DNA from: Pisolithus tinctorius
Lineage: Eukaryota > Basidiomycota > Agaricomycetes > Boletales > Pisolithaceae
Assembly (NCBI GenBank): GCA_024663395.1
Contig: JANFAH010000015.1
Location: forward strand, 1,178,001 to 1,242,000
DNA: 64,000 nt
Direction: 5' to 3'
In this document: positions 1-11,369 of the stretch, piece after piece
Layout: each line of letters opens with the position of its first letter
Position numbering within the stretch: the first letter of the stretch is position 1
Position numbers and translations under genes: made by a program
The notes under the pieces: generated by a model
What the model was told of the DNA's origin: nothing
What the model saw: the letters and a program-made list of their open reading frames with translations, nothing else
Database searches by the model: none

Positions 1-169
1 AGGAAACTTATAGCCCATTGAAATTCTGATTTTATGAGCTGAATGATGCAGGAGCATCTAAAGGTCCATAGGGTGATGAGGACCAGGGAAATTGCTGCTG
101 GGAAATGTGAATGTTGTTGGGCTGGGAACTGGGATAGGATTGTGATGGGCTGGTGACACAGAGGCAGTT

Positions 170-640
170 AAGGACTGAAATTGGGGCTCATGCAATAGGA
201 TGAACAGTCATGATGATTGGCCAGCTGCTTGAGTTGGGTAGATGTAAGCTGATGATCTTGTGGCAGCAGGTGACTGAAATGCCAGTTCTTGTAAAGGACT
301 GACCAGTGGGGACTGAAATGGTGGGGGGGACCAAGGTGGCTCATGCAATGGAGTACCTGGGGCAACAGGTGGTGGTGATTTGTCCCATGCTGGCTCAAGT
401 AATGGAGTGCTGTCAGAGAGGCATGTTGATATGGAATCCCAAGGAGGCTCAACCAATGGGCTGCTAGAGGAGGGAAACAGTGCCAATGACACCCATGCTG
501 GCTCTATCAAAGGTGATCTGGGCAAACCAGGGGACTGGAAGGAGGGTTCCAGTCCAGTTGTGCATGTTGTTTGAGCCAGGGACAGCTCAAAAGGTGGCTC
601 ACATAATGGGGATGATGGCACATCCAGCAGGCCATCTTCA
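170..640. repeat. Degenerate minisatellite with GGCTC..AATGG core
   Basis: A loosely tandem repeat whose units carry a core such as GGCTCATGCAATGG, GGCTCAAGTAATGG or GGCTCAACCAATGG followed by a variable spacer. On the minus strand it reads as an open frame with a recurring Pro-Leu-x-Glu-Pro-x-Trp motif (about six copies between 208 and 684). Because the region lacks CpG and stop codons are rare in several frames, I read this as an expanded repeat and not as good evidence for a gene. A remnant of a repetitive disordered protein is possible. Confidence 0.5.
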
Positions 641-1060
641 GTAAACATTTCCTCATCCTCATCAAGAGATGTGAGCCACTGCATATCATGGTGTGATGGA
701 ATTACTGCACATAGTCATTAGAAGTAATGGTCCTTGGACCAGTTGACTTATGGAGTTTATCTGGACTGCCAGAACTGAATCTAACATTTCTGGGAGCCAT
801 ATGAAAGTTCAAAACATTGTAGGCACCATGGGGATTACACTGATGTTTGAGAATGATTTCAGTACCAGTGATAAGATTGTATTACACAATATTTTTTCAC
901 CAGTCATCATGCAGGATGTGCAAGTGCATACATAATGTAAATGGGCACTTAGTAGAATGACTATCAACTGCCATACATTACTCCCACCAAAATATGTACA
1001 ATGGTTAAACCAGTACATTGAAAATTGTAAATCATAGCATCACCAGAGTGAGCATTTGTA

Positions 1061-3019
1061 TTGTGCTTATGTAAGCCTGTTGAATGGTGTATGCTAACCA
1101 GAAAATTCACCACACCACTCAAGCACCCACCACCTGCACACCTAAGCTTTAACAGCACTATGTCTACTGCCAACACCAGCACCTTCATCCTGGCACAATT
1201 GACTGACAACATCCAGCCAGTCATCACCACTGAAAATGCCAAGCAGATGGTCAAGGAGGCTGCCATGGTTATAATGCAGGCACTGAGAGGGCTTTGGGGC
1301 CAGGACACTAGGCACCAGGGCAAAGTGGATCAGCTTGTGTGGGCCCAGCTGGTAAGTGAAATTGCAGCCATGATATCTGTTCCTGACATCTATGTAGGGA
1401 ATGGTCTGCATGGTTGTTGATCATCTACCCCTGGCATTCAAGATGCCTCCACATCTTATTGCCATTGATATGCACATGATTGACCCAGTAATGATCTTTG
1501 CCATGCAGACATGGCTGTCTTTCAACCAGATGATGATGGCACAAGAGGCTGATGTGAAGGATCATGCATGGTATCACCTTCATCACCAGCCTAAGTTACA
1601 AGGTCATGGAGGAGCTTACTGGGCCTTCGTTGAGGGCCAAGCACCAGGCACAGCCTGTGGATAAGGGGAAGGGGAAAGAGTTGGGTACAGATGAGGCTCA
1701 AGGGATTCAGCTTCCAGGTGAGCACTAATTCTGATGGCAATTGGGTGGACTGCTGATATGGGATCTGAAGATGCACCCACAGACACTACAGCTAGGACCA
1801 CTGGAGTTGCAATGCAGAAGCTGGGAAATGAGGAGGATCAGAACAGGGAGAAGGCACAGGGCTGTAGCCAGTCAAGACATGGCTGGCCAGTGGCCAAGCC
1901 TGTCAATGCCAGTGATCAGACCAGTAGAGGCCAGAGCCAGTCAAGGAGACCAATGAAGAAGGTGAAATCAGCAGTCAACAAGGATGTGCAGGACTGGTGA
2001 GACATCAACAACCCTCCTGAGTCCTGGGGGGTAGTTCCAGAAGCTGAATGGTGTGTGAGATGCTGGGACAGGAGTTGGCCCTGTATGGTGCTAGCTGGCA
2101 GGGCATGCTGGCAATGCCACTGTACCAAATACTCATGCAGCTTGTTCAAGGGGAGGGGAGACAAGTCCAAGATGCAGCAAAAAGCCTCCTGTTCAAGGCC
2201 TCACCAGCAACAATCCCCAGAAGACACTACCAGCCTTCCCACCACTTCAACACTCACCACACCAGCTCCATCAACTGGTCAACAAGCCAAACATCAAAGG
2301 GCACCAAGCTGAAATCAATCTGCTGGTCCATCCAAAGTAACAAGCCATCATTTGTCTCCTGGCCCACAGACTGGCCACCCCAGTAAGTTATTCACAGTCC
2401 TATATTTTTGGCTAATCAGTTGAACTAATATTTCTATTGAGTAGTGGAAATTGTTACTCCATCATGGCTATCCTGGTCACAGTCTCATGCGAGAAGCATT
2501 GCAACAGACCCACCCATCACTTCAGTGCCAACTACTACAACTGGTGCCAATGATCCATGCCATTGTGACAAGTATTGGGAAGAGGTTACTGTCCTCAAGC
2601 AGGAGAATGCTGGCATGAGGTGGGAGATAGAAGTAACCTGTACTGAGCTTACTGCTCTCCATCAGGTGGTAGATGCCATCCATAATCACCTATTCCTGGC
2701 CCCAGATGTGCTTAACCATCCTCTGGTCCCATTTCACACTAATTCCAACCCTACACCAGTACCTCACATGCTGGTCATGGTGGAACTTGGCACTGCCACC
2801 AGAGTTGTAGAGGTTCAATCATCCCAAAGTGGCTCAAGACAGGAGTCCACTGAACCCCCCCCCCTGGCTTCATTCAAGGGAGGTGCCAGCTTGGAAGTAC
2901 CTCCTTTGAATGTCAAACCTGTGCATGGACCTGCTGGAGGTCTAGCAATCTCTATTACTCCACCACCACCAGCAGTAGGATCAGCACCCAGACAGGAAGG
3001 TAGGATGGAGGTTGACTAA
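1061..3019 (+). pseudogene. Relic of a Zn2Cys6-like / coiled-coil protein gene
   Basis: Plus-strand fragments in several frames look like one decayed gene. Around 2049-2160 there is a cysteine array C-x2-C-x6-C-x7-C-x2-C-x6-C (within EWCVRCWDRSWPC and ACWQCHCTKYSC), the spacing of a two-zinc binuclear cluster. Several Trp and Cys positions look like former Arg codons that lost CpG. A plausible intron runs from GTAAGT at about 2383 to TTGAGTAG at 2443, joining to a 191-codon open frame (2444-3019) that starts with a Leu/Glu-rich heptad-like stretch and ends in a Pro-rich tail. The same motif order (cysteine cluster plus coiled coil) occurs in the antisense gene of gypsy B. Function unknown; no intact frame, hence pseudogene. 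It could instead be the antisense gene of a lost retroelement. Confidence 0.45.
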
Positions 3020-3479
3020 CATTAATGTACATGTCATTTTGCAATCCATTCATGTTTTTTTGTCTTTGTACTTGTACTTTGTTAGCTCCAGCAATATATT
3101 CTATATTGTCAAAATGTGATCTCCAGGAAGAAGTAGCTACCCCTGCTGGTGCTTGTTACTGTATGATTCAGATACTGGAAAACCAATCTAGTACAGTGAT
3201 GTCTGTACCAAGGCTGTGGTGTGACAAGTGCTAAGGGCCAATGGAGTCATGGTTCACCTAGATGATTGAATGATGACTGGCCCATAACTCAATTGTTTTT
3301 GCTGTATAGCATGATGGTGACTTTCATGGTATTGTTCTGGCTTTCTGGAGGCCATAAGGCATTGAATTCACAGTTTAAATGTACTGGGTAGTTGGGTAGT
3401 CTTCTGGTCATTACCAGAGCCACCATTGTGGTAATACATGCATCTGCAGCATGGTACTGGTACCAGTACATACATACAC

Positions 3480-4740
3480 TGTGGACCTTCTCCTGGAAGG
3501 TCAGGCAGGTCAGGCATGGTATGGTATAATTTCTGGGCAGGCCTCCATGGCATTGGCACCAGGATGGCATTCATGGCATCGGTGCTGGGACAGCTTGACT
3601 GATGGCCTCATGGCTTTGTGGATGTGCTGGCACTCATTACAATTGTGCCAGGACAGCCTGCATGATGGCCTCATGGCATTGGGGATGTGCCAGAACATAT
3701 GGCATAGGTGCTGGGATGGCTTCTATAACATTAGTGTTGTGCTGGAACACATTACAATGGTGCCAGGATGGCTTGCATGATGGACTCATGGCATTGGGGA
3801 TATGCTGGAATACATGGAACTGGTGCTGGGGCAGCTTCCATGGCATTGGTGTTATGCCAGAACACATTACAATGGCATAGGTGCCAGGATGGCTTCCACA
3901 GCATTGGTGTTGTGCTGGAACACATTACAATGGTGCCAGAATGGCCTGCATGATGGCCTCATGGCATTGGGGATGTGCTGGCACTGATTACAATGGTGCA
4001 TGGATGGCTTGCATGATGGACTTGTGGCATTGGGGATATGCTAGAATACATGGAACCAGTGCCTGGCTGGCCTCCATGGCATTGGTCTGGTGCCAGTACA
4101 CATTACAATGGTGCCAGAATGGCCTGCACAATGGGCCTCATGGTATTGGGGATGTGCTGGAACACATGGCATAGGTTCTGGGACAGCTTCCATGGCATTG
4201 GTGTTGTGCTGGAACACATTCCAATGGTGCCAGGATGGCCTTCATGATGGCCCCATGGCATTGGGGATGTGCTGGAACACATGGACCTGGTGCTGGTGCC
4301 AGCTCACAATACATCAGTGCTGGGACAGCTTCCATGATGGCCCCATGGCAGTGGCATTGGTGCCAGCATGGCTTCCATGGCATTGGCATTGTGCCAGTTC
4401 ACATTAAATCAGTGCTGGCCAGGATGGCTTCCATGGCATTGGTCCTGGGTTGGTGTTGGCCTGGCTCACATTGCATTGGTGCTAGGATGCCTTGAATGGC
4501 ATTGGTATTGGGTCTGCCCACATGGAATCAATGCCAGGACAGCCAGCATGGCATTGGTATTGGGCCTGTTCATATTGCATTGGTGTTGGCCCAGCTCACA
4601 TGGCATTCATCCCAGGATGGCCTGCATGGCATTGGTGGTGGGCCAGCCCACATGGCAGTGTTGCTGGGATGGCTAGCATGGCATTGGTGTTGGGCTGGCT
4701 TGCATGACATTGTTGCCAGGGGTGAACTCAGGGGCTGAGC
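3480..4740. repeat. Minisatellite array with CATGGCATTGG core
   Basis: Tandem units of about 50-62 bp built from the blocks CATGGCATTGGGGATGTGC, TGGAACACATTACAATGG and GCCAGGATGGCTTGCATG. In the left part two unit types alternate, giving a higher-order period of roughly 115 bp. From about 4400 a second subfamily (CATGGCATTGGTGTTGGG type) takes over. There is no CpG after 3581. All the long frames through it, on both strands, are translations of the repeat (runs rich in Gly, Trp, His and Met) and are not genes. Confidence 0.85.
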
Positions 4741-5334
4741 CCATCCATACCTTCTGGGGACACCCAACTCTGGGCTTACCTGGGACTACTCTTATTGCAG
4801 TGGCTACACTGTAATCCCACAGCTGGCTTGTACCCCACAATGACAATTCTAACCTCTGCCCAGCCATTCTCCATAATGACTCCTACTCTTGGGCTCAGCT
4901 GTATGCTATGGTGACACTCATTTATTGGGCTCTCCCATAGTCCATGATGACACTTACTCCCCAGCATGCTTGTAACTGACAATGACAATTCAAACCACAG
5001 CTGCACCATTCCTCATGACAACATTTCCTCTCAGGCTCAGCTGTACTATATGGTGACACTCATCAGTTGGGCTCTTCCCATACTACAAGGTGACAATAAG
5101 TTCATGGCTCTCATGTAACACATGTGCACAAGCCATACATGGGCTCAACCTCCACTGGCCCATCAGCAACAGCTGATTGTCAGCCTCTGCTGACTGTCTC
5201 ATATGGCCTAACCAGGTGCACAGGCTTGCAGGCATGGGATATACCCTTGCCCCAAATATGGTGATTGGAACACTGCTATGTCAGGTGAGATCAACTTCAA
5301 TTGAGCATAGCCTTGCATTGATGTACCTTGGGCC
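4741..5334. other. Degenerate tandem duplications, no gene
   Basis: Two diverged copies of a roughly 170-bp segment can be matched: each has GGCTCAGCTGTA, then TATGGTGACACTCAT, then TTGGGCTCT(C/T)CCCATA (around 4890-4940 and 5030-5082). The segment is CpG-free. No coding frame with recognisable content. It ends where the TGTCATAAC terminus of the gypsy LTR begins at 5335. Confidence 0.5.
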
Positions 5335-5479
5335 TGTCATAACTGTGCATTCGTCATAAGTCTTTGCTCACTCTGCAACCTTTTCTGCCGGTCATCCGCT
5401 CACTCCGTACCAACTCCACCCAACTTCTGTTGGTTGCAAACCATCTCTGCTCCAACTGCTGTCAGACTTGTGTTGCTCT
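5335..5479 (+). repeat. Gypsy A 5' LTR, left part
   Basis: Starts TGTCATAAC, matching the starts of both LTRs of gypsy B (28567 and 35888). It runs to the copia insertion point, where GCTCT (5475-5479) is one side of the 5-bp target-site duplication. The remaining 569 bp continue at 11370. Together the parts total 714 bp, exactly the length of both gypsy B LTRs. Confidence 0.93.
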
Positions 5480-5657
5480 TTTTGGAGGATGACGAGCTGC
5501 AGGATTGTCAAGTCTATAGAGAGGAATATACTCAGACTTCAAGTTGGTTGAAGCTGAGGTGCAGTAAGGAAAAATAAACTGCCAAGTGTCCGCTTTTGGA
5601 TTATGTAATGCTGTGCTCGGTGAACCACAACTAAGGTAAGAGGGATAAACTCCAACA
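5480..5657 (-). repeat. Copia 3' LTR
   Basis: 178 bp, read on the minus strand from TGTTGGAGTTTATCC (5657 side) to CATCCTCCAAAA (5480 side). It matches the 5' LTR at 11187-11364 at all but one position by eye and abuts the GCTCT duplication at 5475-5479. Confidence 0.95.
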
Positions 5658-5688
5658 TGCCCCTTCAATGAGTATAGTCAAGAAGGAA

Positions 5689-8600
5689 TTAAAAGAAAAT
5701 AATACCCATAGCTTCAGAGAAACGAACATGCTTCTCCCTAGACACACCCTTAGTCAGCATGTCGGCCACCTGGTCATTGGTAGACACATAGTTGACAACT
5801 ACTTCTCCAGAATCCACCTTCTCTCGTACGAAGTGATGACGGATCGCAATATGTTTCGTGCGGTCGTGGAACATCACATTTCGAGCCAGTGAGATAGCAG
5901 ATTGATTGTTGATGAGGAGGGGAGTGGGTTCATGCGATGACACAGTCTTGAGTTCGAGGACTAGGGTACGAATCCAGATAGCTTCCTTCATGGCAGCACA
6001 TGCGGCCATGTACTCGGCTTCTGTACTCGAGAGAGCAACAGATGATTGCTTTTTCGATGACCAGCTAACAGCTCCACCAGAAAGGATGAAAGTATAGCCA
6101 GTAACAGAGTAGCGGTCGTTGATATCTGCTGCCCAATCTGCATCTACATACCCGATTGCATGTGCATTTGAGTCTCGCTTATAGGTAAGACGGACATTGG
6201 GGGTGCGTCGCAGATAGCGAAAAACGCGCTTTAGCACAGTAGTGTGTTCGTGCCCAGGGCATGCAGCATGACGGCTCAACATGCCTACAGTAAAGGCAAG
6301 GTCAGGCCTCGTTGCTAGCATTGCATACATAAGGGCTCTGTCAAGTACAGGTTTACCCTCAGGTGACCAGGCTTCAAGACCGGGTGACAGGGGCTGAGTC
6401 CGAGTGGCCAGAGTCAAGGCCGAGAGACAGGGGCCAAGTCCGGTTGGACCGGAGTTGAGGCCGGAGGTTAGGGGCTAAGTCCGGAGGACCGGACTTAAGG
6501 CCGGGAGCGCGGGAACAAGGCCGGTAGTGTGGGAAACCGACCGGTCTTGGAGTGCGCACAAGGGGAAGCTGGTCCGGGGTTGGATCTACCTCCCTTGGTC
6601 TCAGCTTATGTGCTGTACCCTTATGCAAGCCGGGGAGAGGTCCGGGACAGGGGTCGGGGATAGCTTAAGGCTCGGCCTTAGCTATAGAGTAGTCTCGAGG
6701 GGTAATACGGAGTTGAGGGTAATACTAAGTTGATATTCTGACTGGGGTGCTACGAAGTATGTACAGGGGTTAAATACAGGAGGCCGGTCCGGGATAACGA
6801 ACATAGAGCCAGACTTGTTAATAAGCTATTAGCAAGAAGATTAGCAAGACGAGGATAGCCACAGTGGCTATGCAGAGGCTAATAGCCAAAGTCCGGGTGA
6901 CCGGCATAACCGGGGTCGGACACAGGATTGTACGGTAAGCAAAGTCTGATGAACGGGCTAGACTAAATATAGTACAAACAGAGGGAAACAGACTGGAGTT
7001 ATGTCCGGGTGACCCGGACATAGACCTGGGAGGACCAGGGTGGAGCAGCGCAAGGCCGGGAGGCCGAAATGGACCGGAGATAGGGGTAAAACACCGGACT
7101 TGAGTTATGCAGGCCGGAGTTGAGTTATCTAGGGCCGGGACTGGGTTTTCTAGGCTGGACTAGGACCGGACTTGACCGGAGATAGGGGCTAGGGGTCCGG
7201 ACTGGGCTGAGTCCGAGTCCGAGAGTCATGGATATGACAGGCTCCGAGAGCGCCCTGGTATGACTTGGTGTCGGCCTCTGGAATTTCTAGTTTTTCAAGC
7301 TTTAGGTTAGGCTCGATGGGGGTCGCAACAGCTCGCCCCTCGCTCATTCCAAAGCGCTCGAGAATATTCTCGACATATCTCTTCTGTGAGAGCTGTATGA
7401 TACCTTTATCACAGTCGCGAAGTATCTCCATTCCCAAAATCCAACGTGCCTCCCCCAGATCTTTCATCTCGTACTCCTGTGAGAGCTGAGCCTTGACACG
7501 CTCAATAGTCGTGCGGCACTTTGAGAGTATTAGTTTGTCATCTACATAGACAGCAACAACAATTAGTATGCTGTTCTCGACTTTGAAGAAGAGGCTATGG
7601 TCGGCCTGGCTTCAAGTGAAGCCCAGGGATTCGAAAACAGTCTGAAGACGAGAGTACCATGACTTGGGGGCCTGTTTAAGGCCATAGAGCGCTCGTAGCA
7701 GCTGCCAGACTTTGTTGCTGTCAGGAGGAAAGCCCGGAGGGGGGCGAAGGTATATTTCTTCATCTAATAGTCCATTTAGGAATGCGGATTTAACATCCAT
7801 CTGATGAATTTCGAGATTATACTTAGCAGCAAGTGCCAGGAGTATGTGGATGGTTGCGAACTTGGTGACAGGCGCAAACATCTCGGTGTAGTCGATCCCG
7901 TGTACCTGTGTAAAGCCTTTGGCTACCAAAGGAGCCTTGTACCTCTCAATTTCACCGGTTGGCCCTCGCTTGATCTTGTAGACCCATTTCGAGTCAATCA
8001 GTTTACGGCCAGGAGGCAGGGCAACTTCCTCGTACAGTCCGATGGACTTAAAGGTCTGTAATTCGTCAATCATCGCAGCATACCACTGATCTGCATCGGT
8101 GCATCACATTGCATCATTGAACGAGCGAGGTTCATTGTCATGTGTTGTGTATGCTTTGTAAGCCACTTCCTCATTTGTCCCAGCCACCTCAGCCTCCACG
8201 CTCTCGCTCTCGAGTGACTTCGTCGATGGGGCTTCCACCCTCACTCTCTGCACCTGAACCCTCCAGCGCCTCAAGCTGTTGACTAGGTAAGGTTGTCCTG
8301 TCATAGGAATTGACAAAAAAGCGATAATCATCATCTCTATGTGGCGCTTTTCGTGTTCTGGTGGACCTGCAGGTCTCTCGAGGCGGAATTGGAGTTGGAT
8401 AGGGCTGCGGGGGTGTCGCTTTATGCATGGTAGGTTTCAGCGTCGTCCTAGCTCGCTTTACTGATGGTTTTGAGGCCATTTCAAGCGCTTTTTTAGAACT
8501 CTGGCCGCTTCCTGGCATGTTACCCTCCAAGTGCTGTGGGGAATGATCTACCATTGATCCTGAGTGATCAGGTGCGTCGTTTGACTCGATTTCGACCTCA

Positions 8601-11113
8601 TGGACGACGTCTTCACTCTCTCCCTCACTAGACTCGAGATCCCCATCATCAGACTCCATGTGAGCACAGTCTTCCATGCCTGAGGCCCTGATGGTATCCA
8701 GGTGCGACGTATTGCCCTTTTGGGCATTCCCTCTTATGTCTGCTGGTTTACTAACCACGGTTGCAGGATCTTCTTCTATCCAGACGCGATCTAGGCCCAC
8801 CGCTGTGCTTCCCTCATCAAACACTACATCCCAGGATTCGAAGACACGACCAGTGGGCTGGTGTAAGCATAGGTATGCTTTCTTGTTCTCCGCAAAGCCC
8901 AGATGAATGCATTCTAAGGACTTTGCATCTAGCTTCTTTCTTTTTTCCTCGGGTATATGTATGTGTGTGGTGCAGCCAAAGGTTCGGATATGGGCCAGTG
9001 ATGGCTTAATCCCTGTAAAGGCTTCATATGGCATGACATCCTCGGAGATAGCATGGGTTGGTGATCGGTTGATTAGGTAGGCCGCATACTGGATAGCATC
9101 CCCCCAATATTTATTTGGCAGTCCAGCGTCTTTTAGCATCGCCTGCGCACTTTCAACAAGTGTGCGGTTCATCTGCTCGGCAACGCCATTCTCCTGTGGG
9201 GTATAGGCATTCGTCTTCTCATGGTGGACCCCTTTTGACTTGAGGTAGGCCTTGAACTCATCTGAGCCATACTCCCCACCTCCGTCACTCTGAAAATAAT
9301 TTGCTTTTTCACCAGTCTCGACTTCAGCTCGAGCGAGGTAGTCTTTCACTGAGGGGAAGACTTCGTCCTTGGATTTTATTAGTTTAACCACAAGGTGGTG
9401 CGAGTGAGCATCAATGAAGGTTACGAAGTAGCGGTGTCCAGTTCGGGCTGTAGTCTCCATGGGGCCACATACATCAGAGTATGTCTGGTAGAGTACTGTT
9501 GGGCTTTCAATGTTTGACTTGATGGGTATCACCTTACGGTGTTGCTTCCCTTTGAGGCAAGATTGGCATACTGAGTTCGAGTCCTCAGTGCCGGTAAGCT
9601 CCATGCCTTCAACCATTCCTGCTTTAACCAGTTTAAGCACAGATTTTATATTTGCATGCCCAAGTCGTCGATGCCACAAGTCAAGTGTGGCTACAGACTT
9701 TGGTGCTGCAGCTGCGAGTGCCGGGAAGGTAAGAGAGGGGTCAAGTAGTGGAGATGGTCCTTGTATGACAAGTGCTCCATGACTCGGAGAGTGAGTCCTT
9801 GCTGCAAGGATGTAGAGTGAGCCTTGGCGATGACCCACTCCTACAGTGTCTGTACCGTCAGTGATTGAGCATGTTCCACCCGTGAAGGTGACCTGGACAT
9901 TTCTAGTGGCAAGGTATGCCACCAAGAGGAGGTTTGCACTGAGGTCTGGAATGAAATAGACCTTCTGTAGTAGGATTCTACTGGTCTTCCCATTTGGGAG
10001 ATGCATACGAAGTTCGATCCATCCGATGGCAGTAGCAGGAATTGTGCTTCCATTTCCAACGATTACAGGCTGCAGGGGTGAGAGCATCTTCAGCAAAGTG
10101 AACCATTTCCACTGACAGCACATATTCACAGAGGCACCGGAGTCAATGACCCAGCACATGTGTAAATTCTCGCCATTGTCAGTGGCCATGAAGAGACGTA
10201 GAGCGCTGTCTTCAGCAGGTGAGATGCGTGCGACTTTAGCAACAAGTTTGTCCTCCTTAGGCTTATCCTTTTCAGCCTGTGACGGGGACTTGGCTGCCTC
10301 ATCAGCCTTCTTCTTGTAGCAGTCATCTTCGACATGGTTCGTCTTCTTGCAATAGCCACAAGCCTTTTTCTTTTTCTTGTCATTCCTCTTTCCCTTTTTG
10401 TTAGGCATCTTTGTTACGAAGGCAGTTTGTGCCGAAGAGGTGCGGCGAGACCTCTCTTCTATCAAGACTTGGGAAATGACGGAGTCCGGAGTTAGTTTCT
10501 CATCGGATGACATGAGTATAGTGCGAAGGGTTGAGTACGAGGTTGGAAGGGAGATGACCATGGCTATGGCAACAAGAGAGTCTTCGAGGGGCTGTCCAAG
10601 AGACTTTAGGATTGTTGCCTTCTGCCACATGGCATTAAGCTGCGTCTCCATCGAGACATCATCTGCTAGGGTACCACAAAATAGTTCGCTGATAAGGTAG
10701 GCTATCGTTTGTTTCCCTTTGCCTTCATAGTGCTCGCATAGCTTTTTCCAGACTTCTGCTGCCGTTGTGGCATGCAGAACACCACTAAGTGGGTCGTCCT
10801 TTAGAGTAAGCGTGATTTGAGCCCTTGCTTCTTTATCCTTGTAGTGCCAGTCTGCGCATGCAACTGGATCAGCTGCTGCATCAGGTGCCTTCAACTGTCC
10901 TTCTACGAGCTCCCAGAGTCCACAGACATCTAGGATCATCATAATTCGGTACTTCCACGTCTGGAAGTTCGAACCATTGTCTTCAAGGGATGGTATGTCA
11001 TAGAGTCAACTGGAGGCTTGAGTAGCTTTACCCGAAGGTGTAGTGGAGGTTAGTGTTGAGGCAGAGACTGGAACCTTTGAGGGACCGGAAGTGGATGCTG
11101 ATGGACCAGACAT
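5689..11113 (-). pseudogene. Copia gag-pol polyprotein, disrupted
   Basis: One polyprotein in copia order (gag, protease, integrase, reverse transcriptase, RNase H). The ATG at 11113 gives a Ser/Thr-rich start, then TGA at 11008-11006. The long open part 10942-8189 carries a gag zinc knuckle (CGYCKKTNHVEDDC), a protease DSGA motif (WVIDSGASVNM), and an integrase with HRRLGH, a CQSCLKGK finger and DDE core (SDVCGP, FQSDGGGEY, QENGVAEQ). A frame change near 8250-8330 and TGA near 8098 precede the reverse transcriptase (7612-8073 and on), with another TGA at about 7611 and an intact YVDD. The solo LTR splits the gene between SYQGALGA and LMYAML. RNase H (6338-5689) keeps DADWA and SSTEAEY. The in-frame stops are all TGA, as expected from CGA decay. 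Confidence 0.93.
6339..7239 (-). repeat. Solo LTR 1 (second gypsy-like family)
   Basis: 901 bp, starting TGTCA and ending TGACA, flanked by a perfect 5-bp duplication GGCTC (6334-6338 and 7240-7244). It shows about 90% or better visible similarity to solo LTR 2 (17048-17951) in opposite orientation. It is rich in CCGG/CpG, unlike its surroundings, so it is young. Its promoter region matches solo LTR 2: a TATA-like box and, about 34 nt on, AGTCAGAATATCAAC, close to the start motif of the gypsy A/B LTRs. Inserted in the copia pol gene between the codons for Ala and Leu; removing the LTR plus one duplication copy would leave the frame open. Confidence 0.95.
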
Positions 11114-11159
11114 AGTAGACACTTTGTACCAGACTTGACGTGTTCAATTTTCCTAGGAT

Positions 11160-11186
11160 TAGAACTCGCAAGCGGGGCTCATAACC
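11160..11186 (-). other. Copia primer-binding site (initiator tRNA-Met half-tRNA type)
   Basis: Directly after the 5' LTR the minus strand reads GGTTATGAGCCCCGC. This is the complement of GGGGCTCATAACC, the anticodon arm of initiator tRNA-Met, which is conserved in eukaryotes (GGGCTCATAACCC). Priming from the anticodon arm of a cut initiator tRNA is known for Drosophila copia. The complementarity may extend further into the tRNA D-arm, but the tRNA of this species is not in the window. Confidence 0.75.
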
Positions 11187-11364
11187 TTTTGGAGGATGAC
11201 GAGCTGCAGGATTGTCAAGTCTATGGAGAGGAATATACTCAGACTTCAAGTTGGTTGAAGCTGAGGTGCAGTAAGGAAAAATAAACTGCCAAGTGTCCGC
11301 TTTTGGATTATGTAATGCTGTGCTCGGTGAACCACAACTAAGGTAAGAGGGATAAACTCCAACA
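11187..11364 (-). repeat. Copia 5' LTR
   Basis: 178 bp. On the minus strand it starts TGTTGGAGTTTATCC next to the GCTCT duplication (11365-11369) and ends CATCCTCCAAAA just before the primer-binding site. It is nearly identical to the 3' LTR. Confidence 0.95.
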
Positions 11365-11369
11365 GCTCT

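Larger units (their letters stand above)
1..5334. other. CpG-extinct block of relic sequence
   Basis: By eye I find only about three CpG dinucleotides in this block (near 1626, 2489 and 3580), and none from 3582 to 5351, although the base composition is balanced enough to expect hundreds. TG and CA are correspondingly frequent. Read with the CG-to-TG/CA differences seen between the gypsy copies further right, this looks like long-term methylation-driven decay of silenced DNA. The block holds a relic gene and several minisatellites, listed separately, and no intact gene. Confidence 0.85.
5480..11364 (-). mobile_element. Ty1/copia retrotransposon inserted in the gypsy A LTR
   Basis: Minus-oriented copia element of 5885 bp, including a 901-bp solo LTR that landed in it. 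It is flanked by a perfect 5-bp duplication GCTCT (5475-5479 and 11365-11369) of the gypsy LTR. It has two 178-bp LTRs that differ, by eye, at a single base (GTCTATAGAG versus GTCTATGGAG), a primer site after the 5' LTR, and a GAAGGGGCA polypurine tract next to the 3' LTR (about 5658-5668). LTR ends are TGTTGGAG and CTCCAAAA, so the usual terminal CA is AA in both LTRs. Near-identical LTRs mean a recent insertion, but the gag-pol frame already carries several TGA stops and one frame change. Confidence 0.95.

Noticed and set aside
3451..4738. Many overlapping long ORFs rich in Trp, Gly, His and Met on both strands
   Set aside because: They translate the minisatellite in every frame; the repeat lacks CpG and stop codons. 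No start context, introns or motifs.
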